From Actinophytocola sp963727495 (lineage in GTDB: Bacteria > Actinomycetota > Actinomycetes > Mycobacteriales > Pseudonocardiaceae): a stretch of 64,000 nt of DNA. Position 1 is the first letter of the stretch, and each line of letters opens with the position of its first letter. Under the pieces are notes generated by a model, which searched no databases, was not told the origin of the DNA, and saw nothing but the letters and a program-made list of their open reading frames with translations. Below, piece by piece: positions 1-8,439 of this stretch. The position numbers were made by a program, and so were the translations under genes. The stretch spans positions 1 through 64,000 of the forward strand of contig CAVSGQ010000018.1 of the NCBI GenBank assembly GCA_963727495.1, given 5' to 3'.

Positions 1-88
1 CCGCCTCCCGCAGAGCCGCCACCGACGACCGCATGATTCCCCGGCCCGTGCGGCGCGCGGCGCGGGCCGCGTCGTGGGCCGAGGTCAT
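1..88 (-). CDS. 5' end of an unidentified gene running off the left edge
   Basis: An ATG at 88 lies in an ATGA overlap with the TGA of the MarR remnant, so the two were translationally coupled. Only 29 residues are visible, rich in Ala and Arg, beginning MTSAHDAARAARRTGRG. I do not recognise the product. Genes coupled behind MarR regulators are often exporters or oxidoreductases, but nothing visible here decides this. Confidence 0.45.
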   Translation of the reverse strand, partial: MTSAHDAARAARRTGRGIMRSSVAALREA

Positions 89-420
89 GGCAGGAGCAGG
101 CGGGCGAGCTCGTCGAGCAGCGCGGTCACCCGCCGGGCCTTGGCGGAGTCGCCCACGGCGCGCCGCACGGTGTCGTCGATGCCGCGGCCGGCCCGCCGGA
201 CGACGGCCCTGACCGTGGCGTCGGTGGCCCGCGCCCGGGTGCGTCGTCCGTCGGCCGGGTCGGCCGCCGTGGTGATCAGCTCGCGCTCCTTCAGCCGCGC
301 GATCGAGGCGGACACATGGCTCTGCGCGAATCCGGTGCGCCCGCTGATCCCGCTGACCGAACCGTCCGGATGGGCGATCACATCCTCGAGGACCGCCTCC
401 TCACCAGGCGTCAGGAGGGC
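85..420 (-). pseudogene. MarR-family regulator, 5'-truncated
   Basis: The frame reads through a MarR winged-helix core: an LTPGEEAVLEDV-like helix, then the recognition-helix region SGRTGFAQSHVSASIARLKE, the wing (ITTAADPADGRRTRA) and a C-terminal dimer helix ending in ALLDELARLLLP. About 110 residues remain against the usual 140-150, and the missing part is the N-terminal dimerisation segment. The reading frame stays open to about position 420, where it meets a methyltransferase fragment pointing the other way, so the 5' ends of both genes are gone. An internal ATG at 381 could in principle start a 98-residue protein. I judge it a remnant cut by a deletion, although the HTH itself is intact. 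Confidence 0.6.
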
Positions 421-990
421 AGGTGGTGCTGCTCACAGCGGGGCTGGACACCCGCGCCTTCCGGTCGGAGTGGCCGGACGGCCTGACGGTGTTCGAGCTC
501 GACCTGCCCGAGGTGCTGACGTTCAAGGAGCACGCCCTGGCCGCCCGGGCGGCGCAACCACGGTGTGCCCGCGTGACCGCGCCGACCGACCTGCGCGGGG
601 ACTGACGAAGCGCGCTCGTCGCAGCGGGGTTCCGGGCCACCGCCCGCACCGCGTGGCCGGCCGAGGGACTGCTGCTGCACCTGTCCGCCCCGCAGGCCAC
701 ACACCTGCTCACCACCGTCGGCGAGCTGTCGGCCGCCGGCAGCCGATTCGCCTGCGACACCGCGCGCCGCCGACGGCTCGCCGCTGGCCCGGGCGCGCGC
801 GATGCCGGCCATGGCCGAGTACACGACGCTGTGGAAGGGAGGGCTCGGCGCCGAGACCCCCGACCGGCTGCGCCGCCTCGGGTGGTGGGCCGAGCTGCAC
901 GACCTCGCCGCGGTCGCCGCCGCGCACGACCGTCGCGTCCGTGACGCTCGCGGCGATCAGCCGTCCGAGCGGCCGGACTCGATCGTGATC
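420..990 (+). pseudogene. TIGR00027-type SAM-dependent methyltransferase remnant
   Basis: Frame 423-605 carries the family block LTAGLDTRAFRSEWPDG followed by ELDLPEVLTFKEHAL, the SAM-binding core of the leucine-carboxyl-methyltransferase-like family. After DLRGD the frame meets TGA at 603-605 exactly where the family has Trp (DLRxDWP), then continues in the same frame with ALVAAGFRATARTAWPAEGL and GELSAAGSRFA. A one-base shift near 770 moves the reading to the frame holding TLWKGGLGAETPDRLRRLGW and LHDLAAVAAAH. The N-terminal third is missing. The gene thus has a 5' truncation, a nonsense codon and at least one frameshift, and is dead. Confidence 0.7.
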
Positions 991-1345
991 TCGATGCAGT
1001 GGGTGGCGATCTCGCCGTTGGGCAGCCGCTCGTCCCAGCGCCGGGCTCGACCCCTGTCCGGCGCGTAGCACCGTCACGTCGACGTCACCGCTGTCGGGCA
1101 CCGTGGTCGACGTGCCGATGGTGATCTTGAAAGCACCACTCGAAGATCGTCCCGTGCGGCCCCCACACCGAGACGCAGAACTCCCAGGACCAGGTGGTCG
1201 ACGACGAGTGCGGGCCGGACTGCTGGGTCGCGGGCCCCACCCGGATCTCCGACCGCACGTCGGCGCAGTCGAGCTTGCCGCCCAGGCTCTCCCGCGGCAC
1301 GGTCAGTACGACGTCGTGGTGGGGTCCCGCCCCCAGCCCAGCTGA
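963..1345 (-). pseudogene. Degenerate unidentified coding remnant
   Basis: On the minus strand a protein-like stretch (VPRESLGGKLDCADVR, then WSWEFCVSVWGPHGTIFEW) occupies 1140-1345. It continues in other frames with VPDSGDVDVTVLRAG and then RWDERLPNGEIATHCIEI, ending at a stop near 963. At least two frameshifts are needed to join them. I do not recognise the family. The composition looks like a folded beta-rich protein rather than random high-GC sequence, hence the call, but confidence is low. Confidence 0.25.
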
Positions 1346-1372
1346 ATAGCCCCCACTACCCGACAGTCGCTG

Positions 1373-1716
1373 TCAACCTCGCGCTTTGCGTGGGTCGGGG
1401 AAGCCGAGGCTGAGGTAGCCGGGTGCGCGTTTGGCCAGGGAGGAGGCGAGTACGCCGGTGTTGATGTCGTGGTAGTCGTGCACGGCCCCGGCGTTGTGGT
1501 TCTTTGCCCGGTTTGACCGTGTCGGTTTGATGCTGAAGACGGCGAAGACCGCGTCGTGGTTGTGGAGGTCGCGTCGGGCGTTGGCGATGTTGGCGCGTCC
1601 GGCCATGCGGAACGTGTTGATCGCCAAGTTGTGGAAGGTGGCCAGCGCTCAGGGTGCCGTACCGGTCCTGAGCTGGGAAGAGTCCTCGTGGAATGTCACA
1701 TCACGGGTCCAATGCA
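1373..1716 (-). pseudogene. ISAs1-family transposase, C-terminal remnant
   Basis: Reading leftwards from about 1716 the frame gives LHWTRDVTFHEDSSQLRTG, then a TGA, then ALATFHNLAINTFRMAGRAN. This matches the C-terminal signature of ISAs1-family DDE transposases (LHWVRDVTFxEDxSQVRTGxAP, then LRNLAIxxxRxxGxxNIA). The TGA stands where the family has a charged residue, so it is a nonsense mutation. The rest of the transposase is absent and I saw no terminal inverted repeats, so this is an immobile scar. Confidence 0.6.
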
Positions 1717-1935
1717 GGCGGTTCTACTCGCGTGAGTTCCGCGAGCGTGCGGTGGCGTTGGTGCTGGAGCAGCAGGCTGAGTACGGCTCGCAGTGGGAGG
1801 CGATCCGTTCCTCGGTGGCGTCGGTGTCGTCGGTGTACTCGTGCGTGCCGTGGTGTGTGGCTGGGTCGGCGCCGGGCAGTGCCTGGAGATGGACACACAG
1901 GTGGGCTGAACCGGCCACAGGTTTGCACTGACGAC
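1713..1935 (+). pseudogene. IS3-family OrfA fragment
   Basis: The segment RRFYSREFRERAVALVLEQQ followed by YGSQWEAIRS is the N-terminal HTH start of an IS3-family OrfA (KRFSxEFRERAVRMVLE...YGSEWEAIRSIA). The continuation, expected to read ETLRxWVRQAE, is scrambled over two frames. It abuts the ISAs1 remnant on the left and a formylglycine-generating-enzyme fragment on the right, so several insertions and deletions have been stacked here. Confidence 0.5.
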
Positions 1936-2070
1936 CAATGGACCATGCGAGGCGGCTCCTACCTCTGCCACGCTTCGTACTGTAACCGCTACCGCGTCGC
2001 CGCACGCACCCACAACTCGGCTGACGCCAGCGTCGGCAATCTCGGATTCCGGTGCGCGGCCTCGGAATGA
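1936..2070 (+). pseudogene. Formylglycine-generating enzyme (sulfatase-modifying factor) C-terminal fragment
   Basis: The 44-residue end of this frame reads MRGGSYLCHASYCNRYRVAA, then a short loop and GNLGFRCAASE. It is the C-terminal catalytic block of the FGE/SUMF1 family, which converts a sulfatase active-site Cys to formylglycine. Both conserved cysteines that bind copper in aerobic FGEs (CHxSYC) are present. Everything upstream of about 1936 is IS3-derived, so more than 80 percent of the protein is missing. No sulfatase gene is seen in the window. Confidence 0.65.
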
Positions 2071-2139
2071 GCCGAGGAGTAGGGAGGATTTCCTCCTGGC
2101 TCGTCATGCTTCGTGTCGGTGGGCAGCCTGCGGCTCCAC

Positions 2140-3108
2140 TCACGTCGGCGACGCCGATGCGGATCCCGGCGCGGTGCCGCTGCCGTGTGCGACGCCGTTT
2201 CCGACACTGGCTCCGGCCTCCGCGAGTACTGACCGCAGCCATATGTGTTCGGGGTCGCGGTCGTGCATCGGGTGCCACCAGAGTGCCTCGGTGAGCGGGA
2301 CCACGTCGTAGGGGCAGGGCAGTGCCCGTACGTCACCGGTGCGGACCAGCCGGCGGGCGAGATGTCCTTGGACGAGGCCGATCCGGTCGGTGCCGGCGAT
2401 GAAGTACGGCAGCGCGACGAAGCTCTCGACCACGACCTGCACGTTCGGCTGCACACCGAGGATCTGCAGCTGACGGTCCGCGGGAGTGAACGCGGTGGAG
2501 GAGTTGTAGGTGAGCACCCACGGAAGGTTGGCCAGGTCGTCCATGGTCAGCACGTCGCCGACGCGGTCGTTGTCCGTGGCGACCAGGCACACCCACGTGT
2601 CCCGGTACAGGTCCTGGTGTGGCATGTCGGACAGGAAGCCGTGCGGGAAGACCAGTCCGTCGACCTCCCGCAGGGCCTCACCCGCCGACTCGATGACGGC
2701 CGGGGTCTGGTGCTGGAACCGCAGCCGCACGCCGGGCGCGCGGTCGGCCATGATCCGTGCCACCGACGCGCCGAGCACGACCATCGGGTAGTCGGAGCTG
2801 AGCAGGGTGAAGTCGCGGCGTGAGGTGGCCGGGTCGAAACCGGGTTCACTCGCGAACACGCGTTCCGCGCCGGTCAACGCCACCCCGACCCGCCGCCGCA
2901 GCGCGACCGCGAGCGGGGTGAGCTCATATGAGTTGCCGACCCGGGTGAGCAGCTCGTCGCCAAAGTGCCGGCGCAACCGGGCCAACGAGGCGCTCAACGC
3001 GGGCTGGCTGAGCCCGAGTGACGCGGCGGCGCGTGTCACGCTGCGCTCGCGCAGCAACGCGTCGAGCGGGATCAGCAGATTGAGGTCGAGATGGGACAGC
3101 GGCACCAC
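2140..3108 (-). CDS. LysR-family transcriptional regulator (NodD-like effector domain)
   Basis: A 322-residue LTTR. Residues about 6-65 form the winged HTH (LDLNLLIPLDALLRERSVTR, LGLSQPALSASLARLRRHFG, then a wing ending in ELTPLA). From about residue 90 a PBP2-type effector domain follows, with FTLLSSDYPMVVLG and a C-terminal block YDVVPLTEALWWHPMHDRDP typical of the NodD/NahR-like subgroup that senses small aromatics. Two adjacent GTG codons (3108, 3105) could start it; an AGGAT motif precedes them. The last 25 residues are low-complexity Gly/Ala/Ser. It is divergent from the MFS/hydrolase pair at 3548, which it may control. A 3' fragment of a close paralogue lies at 5785-5900. Confidence 0.85.
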   Translation of the reverse strand: MVPLSHLDLNLLIPLDALLRERSVTRAAASLGLSQPALSASLARLRRHFGDELLTRVGNSYELTPLAVALRRRVGVALTGAERVFASEPGFDPATSRRDFTLLSSDYPMVVLGASVARIMADRAPGVRLRFQHQTPAVIESAGEALREVDGLVFPHGFLSDMPHQDLYRDTWVCLVATDNDRVGDVLTMDDLANLPWVLTYNSSTAFTPADRQLQILGVQPNVQVVVESFVALPYFIAGTDRIGLVQGHLARRLVRTGDVRALPCPYDVVPLTEALWWHPMHDRDPEHIWLRSVLAEAGASVGNGVAHGSGTAPGSASASPT

Positions 3109-3300
3109 CCCATCCTATAACCACGGGTGATAATGATCATCAGCAGTTTCGGCTTCCCGGATGAACCCGTGTCCGCGCAGAGTAGGCCGCAGCAGGCCGT
3201 CACCGCGGACGAAAGGGGTGCTCACGTGGCCGGACGAGCAGCTGCGACCAGATTCGCCCGGCACGTTCCGCACGGATGTCCACGTCCGGGAGCTGTCGCG

Positions 3301-3471
3301 GTCCGGCCCGGTGATGTCCTCGGCTCCGGCACCTGCGGCAACGACGGCTGCCTTGCAAAGCTCTGGGGCCGGCGAGGAGAACCCGGGCCGCCAGCGCCGA
3401 GGGCCGGTGACGTCCTGACGATGACGGTGACAGGCATCGGGACCGTCACCAACACCGTCGTCGAGGGACGA
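3301..3471 (+). pseudogene. Fumarylacetoacetate hydrolase-family C-terminal fragment
   Basis: About 56 residues, VRPGDVLGSGTCGNDGCLAK followed by LWGRRG and GIGTVTNTVVEG, are nearly superimposable on the C-terminus of the intact FAH protein at 15817-16809 (GDVLGSGTCGNGGCLAELWG, GIGTISNTVVKG). The metal-binding N-terminal part is absent. The frame is open further upstream, but the sequence there is not FAH-like. This is a decayed relative or partial copy of that catabolic gene, not a functional hydrolase. Confidence 0.65.
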
Positions 3472-3547
3472 GCGTCTTGGTCGACCCCATGTGCGCGGCG
3501 CCGTCCCCGCCACCGACCCGACTCCCCCACGACGAAGTGAGGCACCG

Positions 3548-4768
3548 ATGCCCGACGGACAACTCGACTCGGCAACGCCCACCGCCACCGCGCCACCTCG
3601 CGAGGCCGGCCTGCTCCAACTCGTCCTGCTGCTCGCGGGTAGCTGCATGCCCGTCCTCGGCGCCGTCCTCATCGCACCGGTCCTCCCACAGATCACCGCC
3701 GCGTTCGCCGACGTCGCCGGTGTCGACGTGCTGGTCCCGATCGTGCTGACCGTGCCGGCGCTCGTCGTCGGCCTGTCCGCCCCGTTCGCCGGGCTGCTGG
3801 CCGACGCGATCGACCGCAAACGGGTGCTGATCGTCGCGATGATCGGCTACTCGGTCGTCGGCACCGCGCCGCTCTACCTCGACACGCTGCAGGCGATACT
3901 GGTCAGCAGGGTCCTCGTCGGTGTCTGCGAAGCCGCGATCATGACCTGCTGCACCACGCTCATCGGCGACTACTGGTCCGGCATCCGACGCAAGCGCTAC
4001 CTCGGGATGCAGGCACTGGTCACCGCCATCGCCGCCACCGTGTTCCTCGGCCTCGGCGGCGCGCTGGGCGCGGCGGGCTGGCGCGTCCCGTTCTGGCTCT
4101 ATCTCGCCGCCGCCGTCATCGCGGTCCCGATGACGCTCGCGATCTGGCAGCCGCACCGGCCCGCACGCACCGGACGACGCCTCGAACCCGTGCCCTGGCG
4201 CCGCCTCGCCGGCCCGTGCGTGGTGACCCTGTTCGGCGGCATCGTGTTCTACGCCCTGATCGTCGAGTTGTCGTTCGTGTTGAACGACGTCGGCCTCACC
4301 TCGAGCGCCGCGATCGGCGGCGTCGCGGCGCTGATGTCACTGGCCACCGCGTTCGGCGCGTGGTCGTTCGCCCGCGTCGCGCGGCATCCCGACCGGCTGC
4401 TGCTGTCGATCGCGTTCGGCCTGTCCGCGCTCGGCCTAATGACCGTCTACGTCACGACATCGGTCGCGGTCATCGCCGTCGGCGCGATGATCACCGGTCT
4501 CGGCACCGGGCTGCTCCTGCCGACCCTGGTCACCTGGGCGGTCGACCGGCTGACCTTCGCCCAACGCGGCCGCGGCACCGGGCTGTGGACAGGCAGCTTC
4601 TTCGTCGGCCAGTTCCTCTCGCCACTGGTGATCACCGGCGTCGGGACGGGGACCGGTGGTCTCCAACCAGCGCTGGGCGTGCTCGGCGTCGCCGCCCTCC
4701 TCGCGGTGCCTGCCATCCTGCTGACCGTCCGACCTCCGGCGACGGCGGCGAACGGAAGTGCGGTGTGA
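3548..4768 (+). CDS. MFS transporter
   Basis: A 406-residue integral membrane protein with about 12 hydrophobic segments. The family A-like motif lies between TM2 and TM3 (GLLADAIDRKRVLI), and the second half repeats the pattern. The ATG at 3548 is chosen because GAAGTGAGG lies just upstream and it leaves a short polar N-terminus; an upstream in-frame ATG at 3491 would add 19 unlikely residues. Its TGA overlaps the GTG of the hydrolase gene (GTGA), so the two are one transcription unit. Likely an exporter or importer of the hydrolase's substrate or product; the substrate cannot be read from sequence. Confidence 0.85.
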   Translation: MPDGQLDSATPTATAPPREAGLLQLVLLLAGSCMPVLGAVLIAPVLPQITAAFADVAGVDVLVPIVLTVPALVVGLSAPFAGLLADAIDRKRVLIVAMIGYSVVGTAPLYLDTLQAILVSRVLVGVCEAAIMTCCTTLIGDYWSGIRRKRYLGMQALVTAIAATVFLGLGGALGAAGWRVPFWLYLAAAVIAVPMTLAIWQPHRPARTGRRLEPVPWRRLAGPCVVTLFGGIVFYALIVELSFVLNDVGLTSSAAIGGVAALMSLATAFGAWSFARVARHPDRLLLSIAFGLSALGLMTVYVTTSVAVIAVGAMITGLGTGLLLPTLVTWAVDRLTFAQRGRGTGLWTGSFFVGQFLSPLVITGVGTGTGGLQPALGVLGVAALLAVPAILLTVRPPATAANGSAV

Positions 4769-5682
4769 CCGGGCCCCCCCGGCTCGAGGACCTCGGCGGC
4801 GGGCTCTACGCCTACATCCAGCCCGACGGCAGCTGGATGATCAACAACACCGGGCTCCTCGTCGCCGCCAACGGTGTCGTCGCGGTCGACTCGTGCTCGA
4901 CGGAACGACGGACCCGCGCCTTCCTCGACACCGTCCGGGCCGTCAGCGAGACCCCCGTCCACACGCTGCTCAACACCCACAGCCATCCCGACCACACCGC
5001 CGGGAACGGCTGGTTCCCCGGCGCCACGATCATCGCCCAGGAACGCACCCGCGCCGACCTGCTCGCCGTCAGGAACGCGCCGCCACTGCACGACATCTTC
5101 GAACCCATCCACATCGGCGACCTGCCACCCGCACCACCGTTCCTGACCTACACCGACGGCATCACACTGTGGGTGGACGACCTCAGATGCGAGGTCCGGT
5201 ACGTGGGCACACCGGCACACACCACCAACGACTCCATCCTCTGGATACCGGACAGATCCATCCTCTACGCGGGCGACCTCCTGTTCTCCGGCGGCACCCC
5301 GTTCCTACTGTCCGGCTCGATCACCGGCGCCATCGACGTGCTCACCAACGTCATCACCCCGCTCGACGCCCGCACGATCATCCCCGGACACGGCCCGGTC
5401 TGCGACGCGGAGACGATCGGGACGACCCTCGACTACCTACACTTCGTCCAGGACCTCGCCCGCAGCGGCGTCGACGCCGGAGTGTCCCCGCTCGACGCCG
5501 CACGAGAGTCCGACCTCGGCGAGTACGCCGCATGGAGCGAACCGGAACGCATCGTCGGCAACCTGCACCGCGCATACGCCGAGATCCACGGCGCCCAACC
5601 CGGCGCCCCGATCGACATCCCGGCCGCGTTCCGGGACATGGTCACCTACAACGGTGGGCGACCACTCAGCTGCCGGGCATGA
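4765..5682 (+). CDS. Metallo-beta-lactamase-fold hydrolase
   Basis: 305 residues starting at the GTG that overlaps the MFS stop. The MBL zinc motif THSHPDHTAGN (His72, His74, Asp76, His77) is complete. The third metal-site His (GTPAHTTND), the bridging Asp (YAGDLLFSGG) and the final His (IIPGHGPV) are also present. The N-terminal strand pattern (YIQPDGSWMINNTGLLVAAN) is that of the glyoxalase II/flavin-independent MBL branch rather than of true beta-lactamases. Members hydrolyse thioesters, lactones or similar esters. Coupling with an MFS carrier and a nearby LysR suggests a small catabolic or detoxification unit. Confidence 0.85.
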   Translation: MTGPPRLEDLGGGLYAYIQPDGSWMINNTGLLVAANGVVAVDSCSTERRTRAFLDTVRAVSETPVHTLLNTHSHPDHTAGNGWFPGATIIAQERTRADLLAVRNAPPLHDIFEPIHIGDLPPAPPFLTYTDGITLWVDDLRCEVRYVGTPAHTTNDSILWIPDRSILYAGDLLFSGGTPFLLSGSITGAIDVLTNVITPLDARTIIPGHGPVCDAETIGTTLDYLHFVQDLARSGVDAGVSPLDAARESDLGEYAAWSEPERIVGNLHRAYAEIHGAQPGAPIDIPAAFRDMVTYNGGRPLSCRA

Positions 5683-5784
5683 AACACGCTCTTCGGGAAC
5701 CCAGATCTCACAGGCCAGGGTCCATGTCCGGCGCCCCCGGCTACCCGCCCGACAGCAATGAAGCCGTGTGCGCGCCGCGTCCGC

Positions 5785-5900
5785 TTACGGCTCCTGTGCC
5801 TCCACGAGTACCGACCGCCTGTGTTCGCGTCGCGATCGCGCATCGGGTGCCACCACAGTGCCGCGGTGAGTAGGACGACGTCGTAGGGACGGGTCCTGGA
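5785..5900 (-). pseudogene. 3' remnant of a second LysR regulator
   Basis: The minus strand reads RPYDVVLLTAALWWHPMRDR, then after a one-base slip HRRSVLVEAQEP and a TAA. This matches the C-terminus of the intact LysR at 2140-3108 (YDVVPLTEALWWHPMHDRDP, LRSVLAEAG). No HTH or effector core is left. The fragment lies just beyond the MBL gene, so the MFS/MBL pair is bracketed by a whole and a partial copy of related LysR genes. Confidence 0.65.
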
Positions 5901-6035
5901 GTGTGTGGCAGTGGCGATGAGCTCGTGGCCGACGACGGTGGCTGGTCTGTGGCCGCGCATCGATGAGTGGGGCCGTGCAGGCGGGAACCTGCGGTGGGCC
6001 CGGATGCCCTGGCGGCACAGCATCGGTGGAGGCGG

Positions 6036-6875
6036 TCATTCCGAGGCGGGATCTCCGGCGGGCGCCGCGCGTCCGACCGACGGCCCGCGGATCTCGGCCA
6101 GGATGCGGGCGCGCTGCTCGGCGAAGCGCGGGTCGCTCTTCGTGGCGATCTGGTCTCGGTCGCGGCCCAGGTCGACGTCGACGATGTCGACGACACGGGC
6201 GGGGCTGCCCGCCAGCACCACCACCCGGTCGGAGAGGTACACGGCCTCGTCGATGTCGTGGGTGACGAGCACGACGGAGATGCCGAGGTCGCGGCGCAGC
6301 CCGAGGACGAGGTCCTCGAGGTCGAAACCGGTCTGGGCGTCCACGGAGGCGAACGGCTCGTCCATGAGCAGGATCTCGGCGTCGTAGGCCAGGGCACGGG
6401 CGATGCTGACGCGCTGCTGCATGCCTCCCGACATCTCCCACGGATACTTGTCCTCGGCACCGGCCAGCCCCACCGCGCCGAGCCACCGCATGGCCGTGGC
6501 ACGGCGTGCGCCCCGGCGGATGCCCTTTCCCTGCAGCGGCAGGGCGACGTTGTCCCAGGCCCGCATCCACGGCAGCAGGGAACGGCCGTAGTCCTGGAAC
6601 ACGACGCCGATCGCGGGCGTCGGTGTGGTCAGCGGATGCTCCCCCAGCCGCACCTCGCCCGACGTCGGCGGCTGCAGCCCGGCCAGGCACCGCAGCAGGG
6701 TCGTCTTCCCGACCCCGGACGGGCCGACGACGGCGACGAACTCGCCCGGCTCGACCCGCAGATCCAGGTCGGCGACGACGGGCGCCCGCCCAGTAGCGTA
6801 GGTCTTGGTCAGGCCCTGCGTGTGCAGCGCTCGCACGCCCGAGCGACGCTGCCCCGGCGCGGTGTCGATGGTCAT
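6036..6875 (-). CDS. ABC transporter ATP-binding protein (SsuB/TauB-like)
   Basis: 279 residues. Walker A is GPSGVGKTT, the Q-loop lies in VVFQDYGRSLLPWMRAWDNV, the signature is MSGGMQQRVSIARAL, Walker B is ILLMDEPFASVD and the H-switch is LVTHDIDEAVYLSDRV. The LLPWxxxxDNV and DEAVYLSDR motifs place it in the nitrate/sulfonate/taurine importer ATPase group. Its ATG overlaps the TGA of the permease gene (ATGA), and it is the last gene of the importer set (binding protein, two permeases, ATPase). It powers import of the substrate bound by the lipoprotein at 8436-9416. Confidence 0.92.
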   Translation of the reverse strand: MTIDTAPGQRRSGVRALHTQGLTKTYATGRAPVVADLDLRVEPGEFVAVVGPSGVGKTTLLRCLAGLQPPTSGEVRLGEHPLTTPTPAIGVVFQDYGRSLLPWMRAWDNVALPLQGKGIRRGARRATAMRWLGAVGLAGAEDKYPWEMSGGMQQRVSIARALAYDAEILLMDEPFASVDAQTGFDLEDLVLGLRRDLGISVVLVTHDIDEAVYLSDRVVVLAGSPARVVDIVDVDLGRDRDQIATKSDPRFAEQRARILAEIRGPSVGRAAPAGDPASE

Positions 6876-7657
6876 GAAGATCCTCCCGCGGTTGAGGTCG
6901 AGGCGAAGTACCAGCGCAGGACGATGCGCTCGATCAGCGCGAACGCCGTGCTCAGCACGTATCCGACGACGCCGACGAGCAGGGTGCCCGCCCAGGTGTT
7001 GGCCACGTCGAAGCTGCGCCCGGCCTGCAGGATGAAGAATCCGAGGCCGCGGTCGGCGCCGAACAGCTCACTCACGATCATGATCACGACGCCGACGGCG
7101 AGCGACACCCGTATGCCAGCCATGATCTGCGGTAGCGCCCCAGGCAGGACGACACGGCGGAAGCGCAGCGCAGCGGGCAGCCGGTAGGCCCGGCTGGTGT
7201 CGGCGAACCCGGTCTCCATGCCGCGCGCCCCGTCGATGGTGTTGAGCAGCACCGGCCAGACGCAGCCGAGGGCGATCGTGAAGATCTTGGGCGCCGCGCC
7301 GATGCCCAGGACGCCGATCACGATCGGCACCAGAGCCACCTGCGGCACCGCACGAGCGAACTGCAGGAGCGGGTCGAGTATGCGCTGCAACCAGCCGTAC
7401 TCCGCGATCAGCAGGCCGAGGCCCACGCCGAGCACCGTCGCGATCAGCAGGCCCATGGCGAGGTTGCCCAGGCTGTAGGCGGCGTGCCCGACCAGGGGGC
7501 CCGCGGTGAGGCCGTTGCCCAGCGCGGCGAGGATCGTGCGCAGCGGCGGGAAGTAGATCGATCGGCTGCCCGACGAGGCGACCCACCACACGACGACCAG
7601 CAGCGCGGGCAGCCAGAGAGCCGCCGCGGTGTCGCGCGCCGCCCGCCCGCCGGTCAC
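6872..7657 (-). CDS. ABC transporter permease (SsuC/TauC-like), second copy
   Basis: A 261-residue permease started at a GTG that forms a GTGA overlap with the preceding permease stop. It has about six hydrophobic helices and the BPD_transp_1 EAA-type loop (YRLPAALRFRRVVLPGALPQ) typical of SsuC/TauC proteins. The N-terminal helix (LWLPALLVVVWWVAS) is followed by the family FPP motif (IYFPPLRTI). It pairs with the adjacent 261-residue permease to form a heterodimeric membrane domain, unlike sulfonate importers, which use one homodimeric SsuC. Confidence 0.9.
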   Translation of the reverse strand: MTGGRAARDTAAALWLPALLVVVWWVASSGSRSIYFPPLRTILAALGNGLTAGPLVGHAAYSLGNLAMGLLIATVLGVGLGLLIAEYGWLQRILDPLLQFARAVPQVALVPIVIGVLGIGAAPKIFTIALGCVWPVLLNTIDGARGMETGFADTSRAYRLPAALRFRRVVLPGALPQIMAGIRVSLAVGVVIMIVSELFGADRGLGFFILQAGRSFDVANTWAGTLLVGVVGYVLSTAFALIERIVLRWYFASTSTAGGSS

Positions 7658-8439
7658 ACCCGCCGCCCGACGGTCGCCGTGCGGTGCGGTGCGTGCCAGC
7701 GCAGCGTGCGCCGTTCGAGCGCGACGAGCCCGGTGTTGATCGCCAGCCCGACGGCACCCGCGACGAGCACCACGGCAAGTCCGCCGGCCGGGTAGCCGCC
7801 CTGCTGGGCGAGGTTGATCTCGTAGCCCAGCCCCGATGTCTGGGTGAGCACCTCGACGCCGACGGAGACGAGCACGGCCGTCGCGGCGGCGATCCGCAGC
7901 CCGGTCGCGAGGTAGGGCCCGGCGGTGGGGAGCACGACGCGACGGAAGCGCAGGTGCGCGGGCAGGCCGTAGGAGCGGACGGTGTCGACAACGACGCGGT
8001 CCATCCGGCGGACCCCCGACAGCGCCTGCACCAGGATCGGCCAGACGCAGGCCAGCACGACGACGACGATCTTCATCCGGAGCGACGCCCCGAGCAGCAG
8101 GATCATCACCGGCAGCAGGGCGACCACCGGGAACGACCGGCCGACGTCGACGAGCAGCCGGGTGCACCGGTCCAGGCCGGGTCGCACCCCGATGACGAGG
8201 CCGAGCGGGACGCCGATCATGACCGCGATCCCGAGCCCGGCGGCCGCCCCCACCAGCGTGGCCAGCAAGGCCGACCAGGTGGTGCCGGTGCCGAGGGTCG
8301 TCACGAGCGCGACCACGACGTCGGCGGGTGGCGGCAGCAGGTCGCGACTCAGCAGGCCTGACCAGACCACGGTCTGCCACGCGGCGACCAGGACGAGCAC
8401 GGCGGCCAGCCGGGCCGCCACGAGCCGCCGGCCGGTCAT
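7654..8439 (-). CDS. ABC transporter permease (SsuC/TauC-like), first copy
   Basis: 261 residues, with ATG in an ATGA overlap with the binding-protein stop. It has six or so membrane helices, the LLPPPADVVVALV motif after helix 1 and the ATPase-contact loop YGLPAHLRFRRVVLPTAGPY. Sequence identity with its neighbour is visible mainly in that loop and in the FPVVALLPVMI / AVPQVALVPIVI segment, so the pair is an old duplication. Together with the neighbouring permease, ATPase and lipoprotein it forms a complete importer. Confidence 0.9.
   Translation of the reverse strand: MTGRRLVAARLAAVLVLVAAWQTVVWSGLLSRDLLPPPADVVVALVTTLGTGTTWSALLATLVGAAAGLGIAVMIGVPLGLVIGVRPGLDRCTRLLVDVGRSFPVVALLPVMILLLGASLRMKIVVVVLACVWPILVQALSGVRRMDRVVVDTVRSYGLPAHLRFRRVVLPTAGPYLATGLRIAAATAVLVSVGVEVLTQTSGLGYEINLAQQGGYPAGGLAVVLVAGAVGLAINTGLVALERRTLRWHAPHRTATVGRRV

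Noticed and set aside
603..605. Recoding of TGA as tryptophan in this organism
   Set aside because: Two TGA codons stand at apparent Trp positions, but dozens of intact genes end at TGA in ATGA/GTGA overlaps, so TGA is a normal stop; the two cases are nonsense mutations in decayed genes.
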